A stretch of 64,000 bases of DNA, taken from positions 2,232,001-2,296,000 of the forward strand of contig CANJKZ010001109.1 of assembly GCA_947471745.1 (NCBI GenBank), given 5' to 3'. Origin of the DNA: Closterium sp. Naga37s-1. Taxonomy: Eukaryota > Streptophyta > Zygnematophyceae > Desmidiales > Closteriaceae. How positions within the stretch are numbered: position 1 is the first letter of the stretch; each line of letters starts with the position of its first letter. The notes under the pieces were generated by a model that did no database searches, had not been told where the DNA came from, and saw only the letters and a list, made by a program, of their open reading frames with translations. Shown piece by piece: positions 31,578 to 41,800 of the stretch. A program made the position numbers and the translations under genes.

Positions 31578-31708
31578 TGTTACGATAAGAATGAATTGAT
31601 AGAAAATGTGAAGTACAACCCTAGATATAGCAAACCCTAATCATGCAAGTAAGTAGAAATGTAACACCTAGACTAACCTAAACAACACATATAAAATATA
31701 TGTTGACA
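31578..31708 (-). repeat. A3 5' LTR (131 bp)
   Basis: Reads identical to 24621-24751. It is flanked outside by GTACT (31709-31713) and inside by the primer-binding site. Confidence 0.96.
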
Positions 31709-34326
31709 GTACTTCCTGATAGTTGTTGACGACTACTCGCGCTACACCACGGTCTTCCCCTTGCGCACCAAGGGTGAGGTCCCTGATGTTTTGATCCCTT
31801 GGATCAGCGCTTCTCGTCTCCAGCTCAGCGAGCGTTTTCACTCGGACTTTCCTGTCCTGCGCTTGCACTCTGACAGAGGTGGTGAGTTCTCCTCCGACCT
31901 CTTGGCAGCCTACTGTGCGGAGCACGGCATCAGCCAGTCGTTCACGCTTCCGGCCTCTCCGCATTGGCTTGGTCATGGAGGTCGCTCGTACCTCATTGAT
32001 CCATGCGGCTGCCCCCCACTTTCTGTGGCCGTTTGCAGTCCGATACGCTGCGCATCAGCTCAACCTCTGGCCCCGTGTCTCCGTTCCGGAGACTTCGCCG
32101 ACACTGCGTTGGACAGGAGAGGTTGGCGATGCGTCACGCTTTCGGGTCTGGGGATCTCGAGCCTTTGTTCGCGATACGTCCGCGGACAAGCTCTCCTCCC
32201 GCGCTGTTCCTTGTGTCTTCCTTGGCTTTGTCCCGGACGCGTCTGGTTGGCAGTTTTACCACCCCACCTCGCGCCGTGTCCTGCCTTCTCAGGACGTCAC
32301 TTTTGACGAGTCCGTCCCCTACTACCGCCTCTTCCCCTACCGCACTGCCCCGCTTCCCCCCCCGCCTCTCTTCCTCGCGCCAGGTGCTGCTGTGGTAGAC
32401 CCCCTCCCCCCTCAGGGTGCCGCTCCCTCAGGTGTGTCCCAGGTAGACCCGGTTGAGCCTGTCGAGGTAGCTGTCGACTCTCGTCCTGCTAGGGGTGCTG
32501 AGCCTGAGGGTGCTGAGCCTGAGCGTGCGGAGCCTGGGGGTGCGGAGTCTGGGGGTGCGGAGCCTGGGGTTGCGGAGTCTGGGGGTGCTGAGCCTGGGGG
32601 TGCGGAGCCTGGGGGTGCTGAGCCTGCGGGTGCTGAGTCTGGGGGTGCTGAGTCTGGAGGTGCTGAGCCTGGGAGTGCTACACCTGGAGGAGCTCTCTCC
32701 TCACAGCAGCTGCGTGAGTGGTACTTACAGTGCTGCAGCCTCAGGAGAGGTGCTTCTGGAGCCAGGAGTACTGCTGGAGCTAGTGCTAGTGCCTCTCCTC
32801 CTAGGCGGGAGCTGCCCTCTCCCCAGCGGCTCCGAGAGTGGTACGCACGGCGCTGCAGTCTTCGGAGTGGCGCTCCTAGTGTCGCGGACCCAGCTGCTGG
32901 AGGTTCTGCTGCTGGCGGTGCTTTTGGCGCTGCTGGAGGTACTGCTGGTGCTGGAGCTGCTGGTGCTGCTGACGCTGCTGGAGGTGCTGCTGGTGCTGGT
33001 GGTACTGCTGGGGCTGCTGGAGCTGCTGGAGGTGCTGCTTCTTCTGGAGGTGCTGCTGGTGCTGCGGACCCTGGAGTTGGAGCTGCTGCTGGTGCTGAGG
33101 ACCCGGGCGTTGGAGCTGCTGGTGGTGCTGCGGACCCGGGCGTTGGAGTTGCTGCTGGTGCTGCGGACCCTGGAGTCGGAGCTGCTGCTGGTGCTGCGGA
33201 CCCTGGAGTTGGAGCTGCTGCTGGTGCTGAGGACCCTGGAGGTGGAGCTGCTGCTGGTGCTGAGGACCCTGGCGCTGGTGTCTCTGCTGGTTCTGGAGAC
33301 GCTGCGCGGCCGCGGCCGTACTTCGTTCCGCTCCTTCAGCAGGTTCTTGGTCAGCCTCCTCCTCCTTGTCCTCCTCCCTCCTTAGAGTGTCCTCCGTCTG
33401 TCCAGTCGCAGTCACAGTTACCGTCTGCCTCCCCTCTCCCTGGTCCTTCTCCTTACACTGGTCCGACTGGAGGTCTTACGGAGCCTCGTGAGCCTGAGTC
33501 TCGTCCTGCGTCGCCCGAGTCTCGTCGAGCGTCGCCTGTTCGTGCTGCTCACACTGGTCGTCGTGTCCCGCGTCAGCGTCCTCCTGCTGTCCCAGGCACT
33601 CACCAGATGGCGCTTCGTCCTTCCACTGCTCCCCAGCGTGTCCCTCTCCCGTCTCCTCCTGCGTCCTCTCTTCCTGCTCTTGCTGACCCTGAGTCTGACT
33701 CCCTTCGTGCTGCCAGTCCTACTGTCACGCGTCTCCTGGCTACTGTTGTCACTGACCCTTCCTTTGAGTCCACTGCTGCGTCTGCCTTAGTTGCCGAGCT
33801 TGTCGACTTTGCTGCCACTTGTCGTCTAGACTACGCTGCTAGCCTAGTTGCTGAGTCTGAGTCTGTCTGTCCTCCGTCCGTCGGGGGTGAGTGTGCTCTT
33901 GGCACGGACGTCCTTGAGGACAGGCAGGAGGAGTTTGAGTGCTTTGCCGCTGCTTTACCTCATCTCGTGTCCATGCTAGTTGCCCCTGAGGGAGACCCGG
34001 ATGCACCAGACATCCCGACTCCGCGCTCTTACGCAGAGGCGATAGAGGGTCCCTACTCCTCTCTGTGGCAGACAGCCATGGACGCAGAGATGGCTTCCTG
34101 GAAGTCCACAGGCACCTACGTCGACGAGGTTCCCCTACCTGGGGCGAACATCGTCAGTGGCATGTGGATTTTCAGGGTGAAGCGGCCGCGGGGTTCTCCG
34201 CCTGTCTTCAAGGCGCGTTACGTTGCACGAGGCTTCAGTCAGCGAGAGGGAGTTGACTTCTTCCAGACCTTCTCCCCGACCCCGAAGATGACCACTCTTC
34301 GGGTTCTGCTGCACGTCGCCGCTTAG
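31709..34326 (+). pseudogene. A4 integrase, linker and first part of RT
   Basis: Resumes the A4 integrase at YFLIVVDDYSRY. The second Asp motif SDRGGEF is at about 31872-31890. At about 31960, 26 nt present in A2 are missing, removing the QQNGxAER block with the catalytic Glu and shifting the frame. After it the frame of 31879-34326 carries the integrase C-terminus, GAEPG repeats (about 32490-32690), two more QLREWY/RLREWY motifs (about 32700 and 32820), a Gly/Ala tract (about 32880-33310), and the RT N-terminus (KARYVARGF at about 34207). TAG at 34324-34326 replaces the CAG of A2. Confidence 0.9.
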
Positions 34327-35592
34327 CGTGACTACGAGCTCCACTCTCTTGACTTCAGCACTGCTTTCCTACAGGGCAGCCTGCACGAGGAGATCTGGCT
34401 GCGCCGCCCACCTGGCTTCACTGGGTCGTTCCCTCCTGGTACCCAGTGGAGCCTCCGGCGGCCAGTCTACGGTCTCCGACAGGCGCTACGTGAGTGGCAC
34501 GACACACTGAGGACTACACTTGCGGCTCTTGGGTTCGCTCCTTCTACTGCTGACCCGTCGCTGTTTCTACGCACCGACACCTCGCTGCCGCCGTTCTACA
34601 TCCTCGTGTACGTCGACGACTTGGTCTTTGCCACTGCTGACACTGCGGCACTCGCCCACGTGAAGTCGGAGCTGCAGAAGAGACACACGTGCACAGACCT
34701 GGGTGAATTGACAAGCTATCTTGGCTTGCGGATCACCCGGGACAGAGCACGGTGCACCATCACCTTGACTCAGTCACACATGGTGCAGCAGGTCCTTCAG
34801 CGCTTCCGCTTCACGTACTCCTCGCCTCAGCCCACTCCTCTGCCTACCGGTCACTCGCTCTCAGCTCTGCCTTCGGATGAGTCCGTAGAGCCGAGTGACC
34901 CGTATCCAGAGCTTGTGGGCTGCCTCATGTACCTGATGACCTGCACTCGACCTGACCTTGCATACCATCTTAGCATCCTTGCACGCTATGTCGCTCCTGG
35001 CCGTCACCGGAAGGAGCACATGGATGCCGCTAAGAGGGTGTTGCGCTACTTGTGCAGTACGTCGGGCATGGGGCTAGTGCTTGGAGGACGAGACCGAGTT
35101 GTACTCACTGGGCACTCAGACGCGTCTTGGGCTGACGACCAGGCTACTCAGCGGTCGTCTCAGGGTTACACCTTCAGCCTTGGCTCTGGTTCAGTTTCTT
35201 GGCGTTCTACACGCTCGTCTTCTGTTCTCAGCTCCAGTTGTGAGGCTGAGATCTACGCCACAGCCGTGGCTGCACAGGAGTTACGCTGGCTCACCTACCT
35301 GCTGACCGACTTGGGAGAGCGGCCTCGTTCTCCTCCAGTGCTGTACGTCGACAACAAGGCTGCCATTGCCTTCTGTGAGGAGCACAGACTGGAGCACAGA
35401 ACGAAGCATATCGCTCTGCGCTACTTCCTTGCTCGAGAGCTGCAGCAGCGCGGTCAGCTGCGTCTGCGTTACGTGGCCACTCGGGCCAACACTGCTGATG
35501 TGTTCACCAAGGCGCTTCAGCCTTGTGACCATCAGCGCTTCTGTACTGTTCTAGGCCTCGTGCCTACTGGGCCTCACTTGCTTACTTCTTGA
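34327..35592 (+). pseudogene. A4 reverse transcriptase C-terminal part and RNase H
   Basis: Continues in the same frame after the TAG. It shows LDFSTAFLQG (about 34350), YGLRQA, the catalytic YVDD (about 34609-34620), DLGELTSYLGL, GCLMYLMTCTRPDLAY, and RNase H with SDASWADD, SSSCEAEIYATAVAAQ, DNKAAIAFCEEH and ADVFTKALQP. It stops at 35590-35592. No further disabling change seen. Confidence 0.92.
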
Positions 35593-35821
35593 CTCTGCTT
35601 GTACTGTGATCTCTGTATATATACCTGCTTGTTTACTCTTGCTAGGTTGTGATCACTGTATCTCTTGTTATACTATCAACCTGCATGTGAACTGGTCTTG
35701 TGACCACTTGCTTGTGCTCAAAATTTGTGTGGTTTCCTTGAGATCCACCCTGAGCTTGCTTTGCTTTGCTTTGACTGGTCTTGTGACCATCTGGTTGTCT
35801 CCCACTTAGCCTATGGGGGTG
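35593..35821 (+). promoter_or_regulatory. A4 3' UTR and polypurine tract
   Basis: AT-richer tail ending GCCTATGGGGGTG immediately before the 3' LTR, as in A2 and A3. Confidence 0.8.
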
Positions 35822-35957
35822 TGTCAAACATTATATGTTTATATTGTGTAGGCTATAGTGGGTTTAGCCTTAGGGGGTACAGCTTTGTTAGGGTTTCCTA
35901 CTTGTATCCCCCTCCTACCTAGTTTCATCCATTCTCGTTCTATTCTGGATTCTAACA
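35822..35957 (+). repeat. A4 3' LTR (136 bp)
   Basis: TGTCAAACATTATATG...GGATTCTAACA, followed by the second GATCA (35958-35962) and A5 3' UTR sequence. Confidence 0.95.
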
Positions 35958-37987
35958 GATCATATATAAAGGTAAACAAGCAAGTGCAGGTATAGAAAGA
36001 TCACAGTACAAGCAAGGTCAAGAAGTGAGCAAGTGAGGCCAAGTAGGCACAAGACCTAGCATCGTACAGAAGCGCTGATGATCTCAAGGCGGAAGTGCCT
36101 TGGTAAAGATATCAGCAGTGTTGGCCTCAGAGGCCACGTAAGCAAGGCGCAGCTGACCACGCTGCTGTAGCTCACGAGCAAGGAAGTAGCGAAGAGAAAT
36201 GTGCATCGTTCTGTGCTCCAGTCTGTGCTCCCGACACAAGGCCAGCATGGCCTTGTTGTCTACGTACAGAACTGGAGGAGAACGAGGCGGCGCTCCTAGG
36301 TCAGTCAGCAGGTAGGTGAGCCAGCGTAGCTCCTGTGCAGCCATGGCCCCCGCGTAGATCTCAGCCTCACAGCTGGAGCCGAGAACAGAAGACGAGCGGG
36401 TAGACCGCCACGAAACAGAGCCGGAACCAAGGCTGAAGGTGTAACCCTGTGACGACCGCTGCGTAGCCTGGTCGTCAGCCCAAGAAGCGTCTGCGTGACC
36501 TGTGAGGACCACTGGACGTCGCCCTCCAAGCACTAGCCCCATGCCCGACGTACTGCACAAGTAGCGCAACACCCTCTTCGCTGCAGCCATGTGCTCTGGT
36601 CCGTGTCTCCCAGGAGCAACATAGCGTGCCAAAATGCTAAGAGGGTATGCAAGGTCAGGTCGTGTGCAGGTCATCAGGTACATGAGGCAGCCAACAAGCT
36701 CTGGGTACGGGCCACTCGGCTCTACGGACTCATCCGAAGGCAGAGCTGAGAGCGAGTGGCGAGTAGACAGAGGAGTGGCCTGAGGCGAGGAGTACGTGAA
36801 GTCGAAGCGCTGAAGGACCTGCTGCACCATGTGTGACTGAATCAGGGTAATGGTGCGCTGTGCTCTGTCCCGGGTGATCTGCAAGCCAAGGTAGCTGCGC
36901 AGTTCACCCAGGTCTGTGCACGTGTGTCTCTTCTGCAGCTCGGACTTCACGTGGGCGAGTCCAGCAGTGTCAGCAGTGGCAAAGACCAAGTCGTCGACGT
37001 ACACGAGGATGTAGAACGGCGGCAAAGAGGTGTCGGTGCGCAGAAACAGCGACGGGTCGGCAGTAGAAGGAGCAAACCCAAGAGCCGCAAGTGTAGTCCT
37101 CAGTGTGTCGTGCCACTCACGGGGCGCCTGGCGGAGACTGTAGACTGGCCGCCGGAGGCTCCACTGGGTACCAGGGGGAAACGACCCAGTGAAGCCAGGT
37201 GGGCGGCGCAGCCAGATCTCCTCGTGCAGGCTGCCCTGCAGGAAAGCTGTGCTGAAGTCAAGAGAGTGAAGCTCGTAGTCACGCTGAGCGGCTATGTGCA
37301 GCAGCACCCGAAGAGTGGTCATCTTCGGGGTGGGAGAGAAAGTCTGAAAGTAGTCAACTCCCTGCCGCTGACTGAAGCCTCGAGCCACGTAACGCGCCTT
37401 GAAGACAGGCGGAGAACCCGGCGGCCGCTTTACCCTGAAAATCCACATGCCACTGACGATGTTCGCCCCAGGTGGGGGAACCTTGTCGACGTAAGTGCCT
37501 GTGGACTTCCAGGAAGCCATCTCTGCGTCCATGGCTGACTGCCACTGTGAGGAGTAGGGACCCTCGATCGCCTCAGCGTACGATCGAGGAGTCGGGATGT
37601 CTGGTGCATCCGGGTCTCCCTCAGGGGCAATCAGCGTGGACACGAGATGAGGCAAAGCAGCAGCAAAACACTGGAACTCCTCCTGCCTGTCCTCAAGGAC
37701 GTCCGTGCTAAGAGCACACTCACCCCCGACGGACGGAGGACAGACAGACTCAGACTCAGCAACAAGACTAGCAGCGTAGTCTAGACGTCAGCGAGCAGCA
37801 AAGTCGACAAGCTCAGCAACCAAGGCAGACGCAGCAGTGGACTCAAAGGAAGGGTCAGTGACAACAGTAGCCAGGAGACGTGTGACAGTAGGACTGGCAG
37901 CACGAAGAGAGTCAGACTCCGGGTCAGCAAGGACAGGAAGAGAGGACTCTGGAGGAGACGGCAACGAGACATGCAGAGGAGCAGTGG
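35958..37987 (-). mobile_element. Copia A5, 3' half, broken by A4
   Basis: Minus-strand family A fragment: RT, RNase H and 3' UTR, split by A4 in the UTR (the other part is 21933-22031). The right end is fused to a family D LTR at about 37988-37992, where both partners share AAGGA, a junction with microhomology. Positions 36901-37992 match 1-1092 (A1) with no obvious indel, so A5 and A1 are close copies. Confidence 0.9.
36084..37987 (-). pseudogene. A5 reverse transcriptase and RNase H
   Basis: The frame contains the RT from SYAEAIEGP through KARYVARGF, LDFSTAFLQG, YSLRQAP and YVDD (about 36991-37014), then RNase H (SWADD, SSCEAEIYAGAMAAQ, ADIFTKALPP). A TGA at about 37787 replaces the Cys codon of A2, and another TGA ends the frame at 36084 where A2 has a Gly codon before DHQRFCTMLG. 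RT and RNase H motifs are otherwise well kept. Confidence 0.9.
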
Positions 37988-38870
37988 AAGGAACCCAAGA
38001 TGGAAGCTTTGCGGTTCGGTTGAATTGATTGTACAGATTCAGTTCTATCCAACTCGAAATTGTACTGTTTTGTTTGATTGACTATAGTGTAGAAGGGCAG
38101 GCAATATAGGGGTACAATTTAGGTGAAGGTTGGATGTTGTTTGTCTGTATCTGCATGCTACAGGGCCAGGGGAAACCAGCGGAACCAGTTTTTGGCTGGT
38201 TGGGCAAAGACGAAACAGGTTCTGTTTTTAGGACCTGAACCTGGTTGTTGTTTTCCCAGGTTGGAAAAACAGAACCAGAGGTTGTTTACCAACCTACCAC
38301 CTGCTGTTTTGTCTAGCCAGGTTGGTTCTGTTGCTTGGAATTATTTGGGATCATCCCTGGTTGTTCCCAGGTTCATTCCCAAGGTCCTTGCTAGCTAGAA
38401 CTATTTATTCCTTCTCTGTTTGTACCTGGATATAGTCAATTTGATTCAAGCGAATTCCTCCCTTCCTGGAATTTCGTTTCTACGCGGTGCGACGGCAGAA
38501 TGCTACCCGAGTCAACGCTAGTACGCTAGCACTCCAACACTAGGCAAACGCTGTCCGAGCCATAACTTCGTAATGGCAGAACTTTTCGCGAGGCAACTTG
38601 GTTCATTTTAAAGCTCTTGGAGCGAGCTTCGATATAGAAAATTCTCAGCTTAATCTGATCGACGGTCTGCACGATACGCTGCGCGACGTTCAAGGTACTC
38701 TTGCTGTTTTGACTAAGTCCCACTTGATCCCTCTCTCTACAAACTCGGACCCGAGGATAGGGGCTGGTCTTGTACCAGGCACCCAAGGACCCTTGGAGGT
38801 GACCCCGAGGAGAGGCTTTAAGTTTGATAAAGTCTTAATAGCTTGAGTTTATTAGGCCCTTACACCAACA
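37988..38870 (+). repeat. Family D LTR, 5'-truncated
   Basis: Plus orientation. It lacks about the first 200 bp of the full LTR (compare 61046-62122) and ends TTACACCAACA at 38870, directly before the satellite array. It contains many CCAGGTTGG-like words and a TATTTATTCC stretch. Confidence 0.88.
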
Positions 38871-41800
38871 CAAACAGCGTTCTGGACCAACGCGCCAGCT
38901 GGTCCAACTGGTTAGTTGGACCAACTACTCAGTTGGTCCAACCGCTTTTTGGACAAATAAGCCAGTTGGTCCAACCGGCTAGTTGGACCAATTGATCAGT
39001 TGGTCCAACCAGTTAGTTGGACAAACAAGTCTTATCCTCCTACCGGTCAGATGGACCAACTGTTTAGTTGGTCTGGCCGGTTAGTTGGACCAACTGATCA
39101 GTTGGTCCGACAGGCTTGTTGGACCAACAAGACACTTGGTCCAACCTGTTAGTTGATCATTTGGTCCAACCGGCTTCTTAGACCAACAAGCAGTTGGTCC
39201 AATTGGTTAGTTGGACCAACTGAACAGTTGGTCCAACAGGCTTGTTGGACCAACAAGACATTTGGTCCAACCGGTTATTTGATCAGTTGGCCCAAACAGC
39301 TTTTTGGACCAACGCGCCAGCTGGTCCAACTGGTTAGTTGGACCAACTACTCAGTTGGTCCAACCGCTTTTTGGACAAACAAGCCAGTTGGTCCAACTGG
39401 CTAGTTGGACCAATTGATCAGTTGGTCCAACCGGTTAGTTGGACAAACAAGTCCTATCCTCCTACCGGTCAGATGGACCAACTGTTCAGTTGGTCTGGCC
39501 GGTTAGTTGGACCAACTGGGTCCGACAGGCTCGTTGGACCAACAAGACACTTGGTCTAACCGGTTAGTTGATCATTTGGTCCAACAGGCTTGTTGGACCA
39601 ACAAGACATTTGGTCCAACTGGTTATTTGATCAGTTGGCCCAAACAGCTTTTTGGACCAACGCGCCAGCTGGTCCAACTGGTTAGTTGGACCAACTACTC
39701 AGTTGGTCCAACCGCTTTTTGGACAAACAAGCCAGTTGGTCCAACCGGCTAGTTGGACCAATTGATCAGTTGGTCCAACCGGTTAGTTGGACAAACAAGT
39801 CCTATCCTCCTACCGGTCAGATGGACCAACTGTTCAGTTGGTCTGGCCGGTTAGTTGGACCAACTGATCAGTTGGTCCGACAGGCTCGTTGGACCAACAA
39901 GACACTTGGTCTAACTGGTTAGTTGATCATTTGGTCCAACCAGCTTCTTAGACCAACAAACAGTTGGTCCAATCGGTTAGTTGGACCAACTGAACAGTTG
40001 GTCCAACAGGCTTGTTGGACCAACAAGACATTTGGTCCAACCGGTTATTTGATCAGTTGGCCCAAACAGCTTTTTGGACCAACGCGCCAGCTGGTCCAAC
40101 CGGTTAGTTGGACCAACTACTCAGTTGGTCCAACCGCTTTTTGGACAAACAAGCCAGTTGGTCCAACCGGCTAGTTGGACCAATTGATCAGTTGGTCCAA
40201 CCGGTTAGTTGGACAAACAAGTCCTATCCTCCTACCGGTCAGATGGACCAACTGTTTAGTTGGTCTGGCCGGTTAGTTGGACCAACTGATCAGTTGGTCC
40301 GACAGGCTTGTTGGACCAACAAGAAACTTGGTCTAACCAGTTAGTTGATCATTTGGTCCAACCAGCTTCTTAGACCAACAAACAGTTGGTCCAATCGGTT
40401 AGTTGGACCAACTGAACAGTTGGTCCAACAGGCTTGTTGGACCAACAAGACATTTGGTCCAACCGGTTATTTGTTTAGTTGGCCCAAACATCGTTCTGGA
40501 CCAACGCGCCAGCTGGTCCAACCGGTTAGTTGGACCAACTACTCAGTTGGTCCAACCGCTTTTTGGACAAACAAGCTTGTTGGTCCAACCGGCTAGTTGG
40601 ACCAATTGATCAGTTGGTCCAACCGGTTAGTTGGACAAACAAGTCCTATCCTCCTACCGGTCAGATGGACCAACTGTTCAGTTGGTCTGGCCGGTTAGTT
40701 GGACCAACTGATCAGTTGGTCCGACAGGCTTGTTGGACCAACAAGACATTAGGTCCAACCGGTTTAGTTGATCAGTTGGTCCAACCGTCTTCTTGGACCA
40801 ACAAGCAGTTGGTCCAATCGGTATGTTGGACGAACAAGCCAGTTGCTCCAACCAGATTGTTGGACCAATCGATTTGTTGGTCCAACCAGCTTGTTGGACA
40901 AACAAGCCAGTTGGCCCAACCGGTTTGTTGGACCTACTGATCAGTTGGTTCAACCGACTTGTTAGACCAACAACCTAGATGGTCTAGCCGGTTATTTGGA
41001 CCAGCTGATCAATTCGTCCAACAGGCTTGTTGGACCAACAAGACACTTGGTCCAACCGGTTAGTTCATCAGTTGGTACAACCGGCTTGTTCGACCAACAA
41101 GCCAGTTGGTCCAACCGGTTAGTTGGACCAACTGATCAGTTTGTAAAACCGGCTTGTAGGACAAACAAGCCAGTTGGTCTAACCGGTTAGTTGGACCAAC
41201 TGATCAGTTGGTCCAACCGGCTTGTTGGACCAACAACCCAGTTGGTCTAGCTGGTTAGTTGAACCAATTGATTAATTGGAACAACAGGCTTCTTGGACCA
41301 ATAAGACACTTGGTCCAACCGGTTAGATGACCAGTTGGTCCAACCGGTTAGTTGGACCAACTGATCAGTTGGTCCAACCGGCTTGTTGGACCATTAAGCC
41401 AGTTGGTCGAGCAGGTTAGTTGGAACAACAGATCAGTTGGTCCAACGAGCTTGTTGGACCAACAAGCCAGTTGGTCCAACCGGTTATTTGATCAGTTGGT
41501 CCAACCGGCTTGTTGGACCAACGCGCCAGCTGGTCCAACCAGTTAGGTGAACCAACTGATCAGTTGGTCCAACCGGCTTTTTGGACCAACAAGCCAGTTG
41601 GTCCAACCGGAAAGTTGGACCAACTGATCAGTTGGCCCAACTGGCTTTTTGGACAAACAACTCATATCATCCTACCGGTAAGCTGGACCAACTGTTCAGT
41701 TGGTCTGGCGGGTTAGTTGGACCAATTGATCAGTTGGTCCGACAAGCTTGTTGGACCAACAAGACACTTGGTCCAACCGCTTAGTTGATCAGTTGGTCCA

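Larger units (their letters stand above)
24621..31708 (-). mobile_element. Copia LTR retrotransposon A3, recent and complete
   Basis: 7088-bp minus-strand element. The 131-bp LTRs at 24621-24751 and 31578-31708 read as identical. The duplication GTACT is at 24616-24620 and 31709-31713. It carries one uninterrupted 1674-codon ORF (24968-29992), a primer-binding site, a leader hairpin and a purine tract. It is inserted in the integrase of A4, so it is the youngest element of this nest. Like A2 and A4 it has no Gag capsid region; the leader is filled with minisatellites instead. Family A by LTR ends, purine tract, hairpin layout and domain order, but its coding sequence is clearly diverged. Confidence 0.97.
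22032..35957 (+). mobile_element. Copia LTR retrotransposon A4, interrupted by A3
   Basis: Plus-strand family A element with 136-bp LTRs (22032-22167 and 35822-35957) differing at about one position, and the duplication GATCA at 22027-22031 and 35958-35962. Without A3 it is about 6.8 kb. Order: primer site and hairpin, minisatellite leader, Gag remnant without capsid or zinc site, protease, integrase, linker, RT, RNase H, purine tract. Defects: A3 inserted in integrase, a 26-nt deletion removing the QQNGxAER block (about 31960), and TAG at 34324-34326. It lies in the 3' UTR of A5. Confidence 0.96.
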
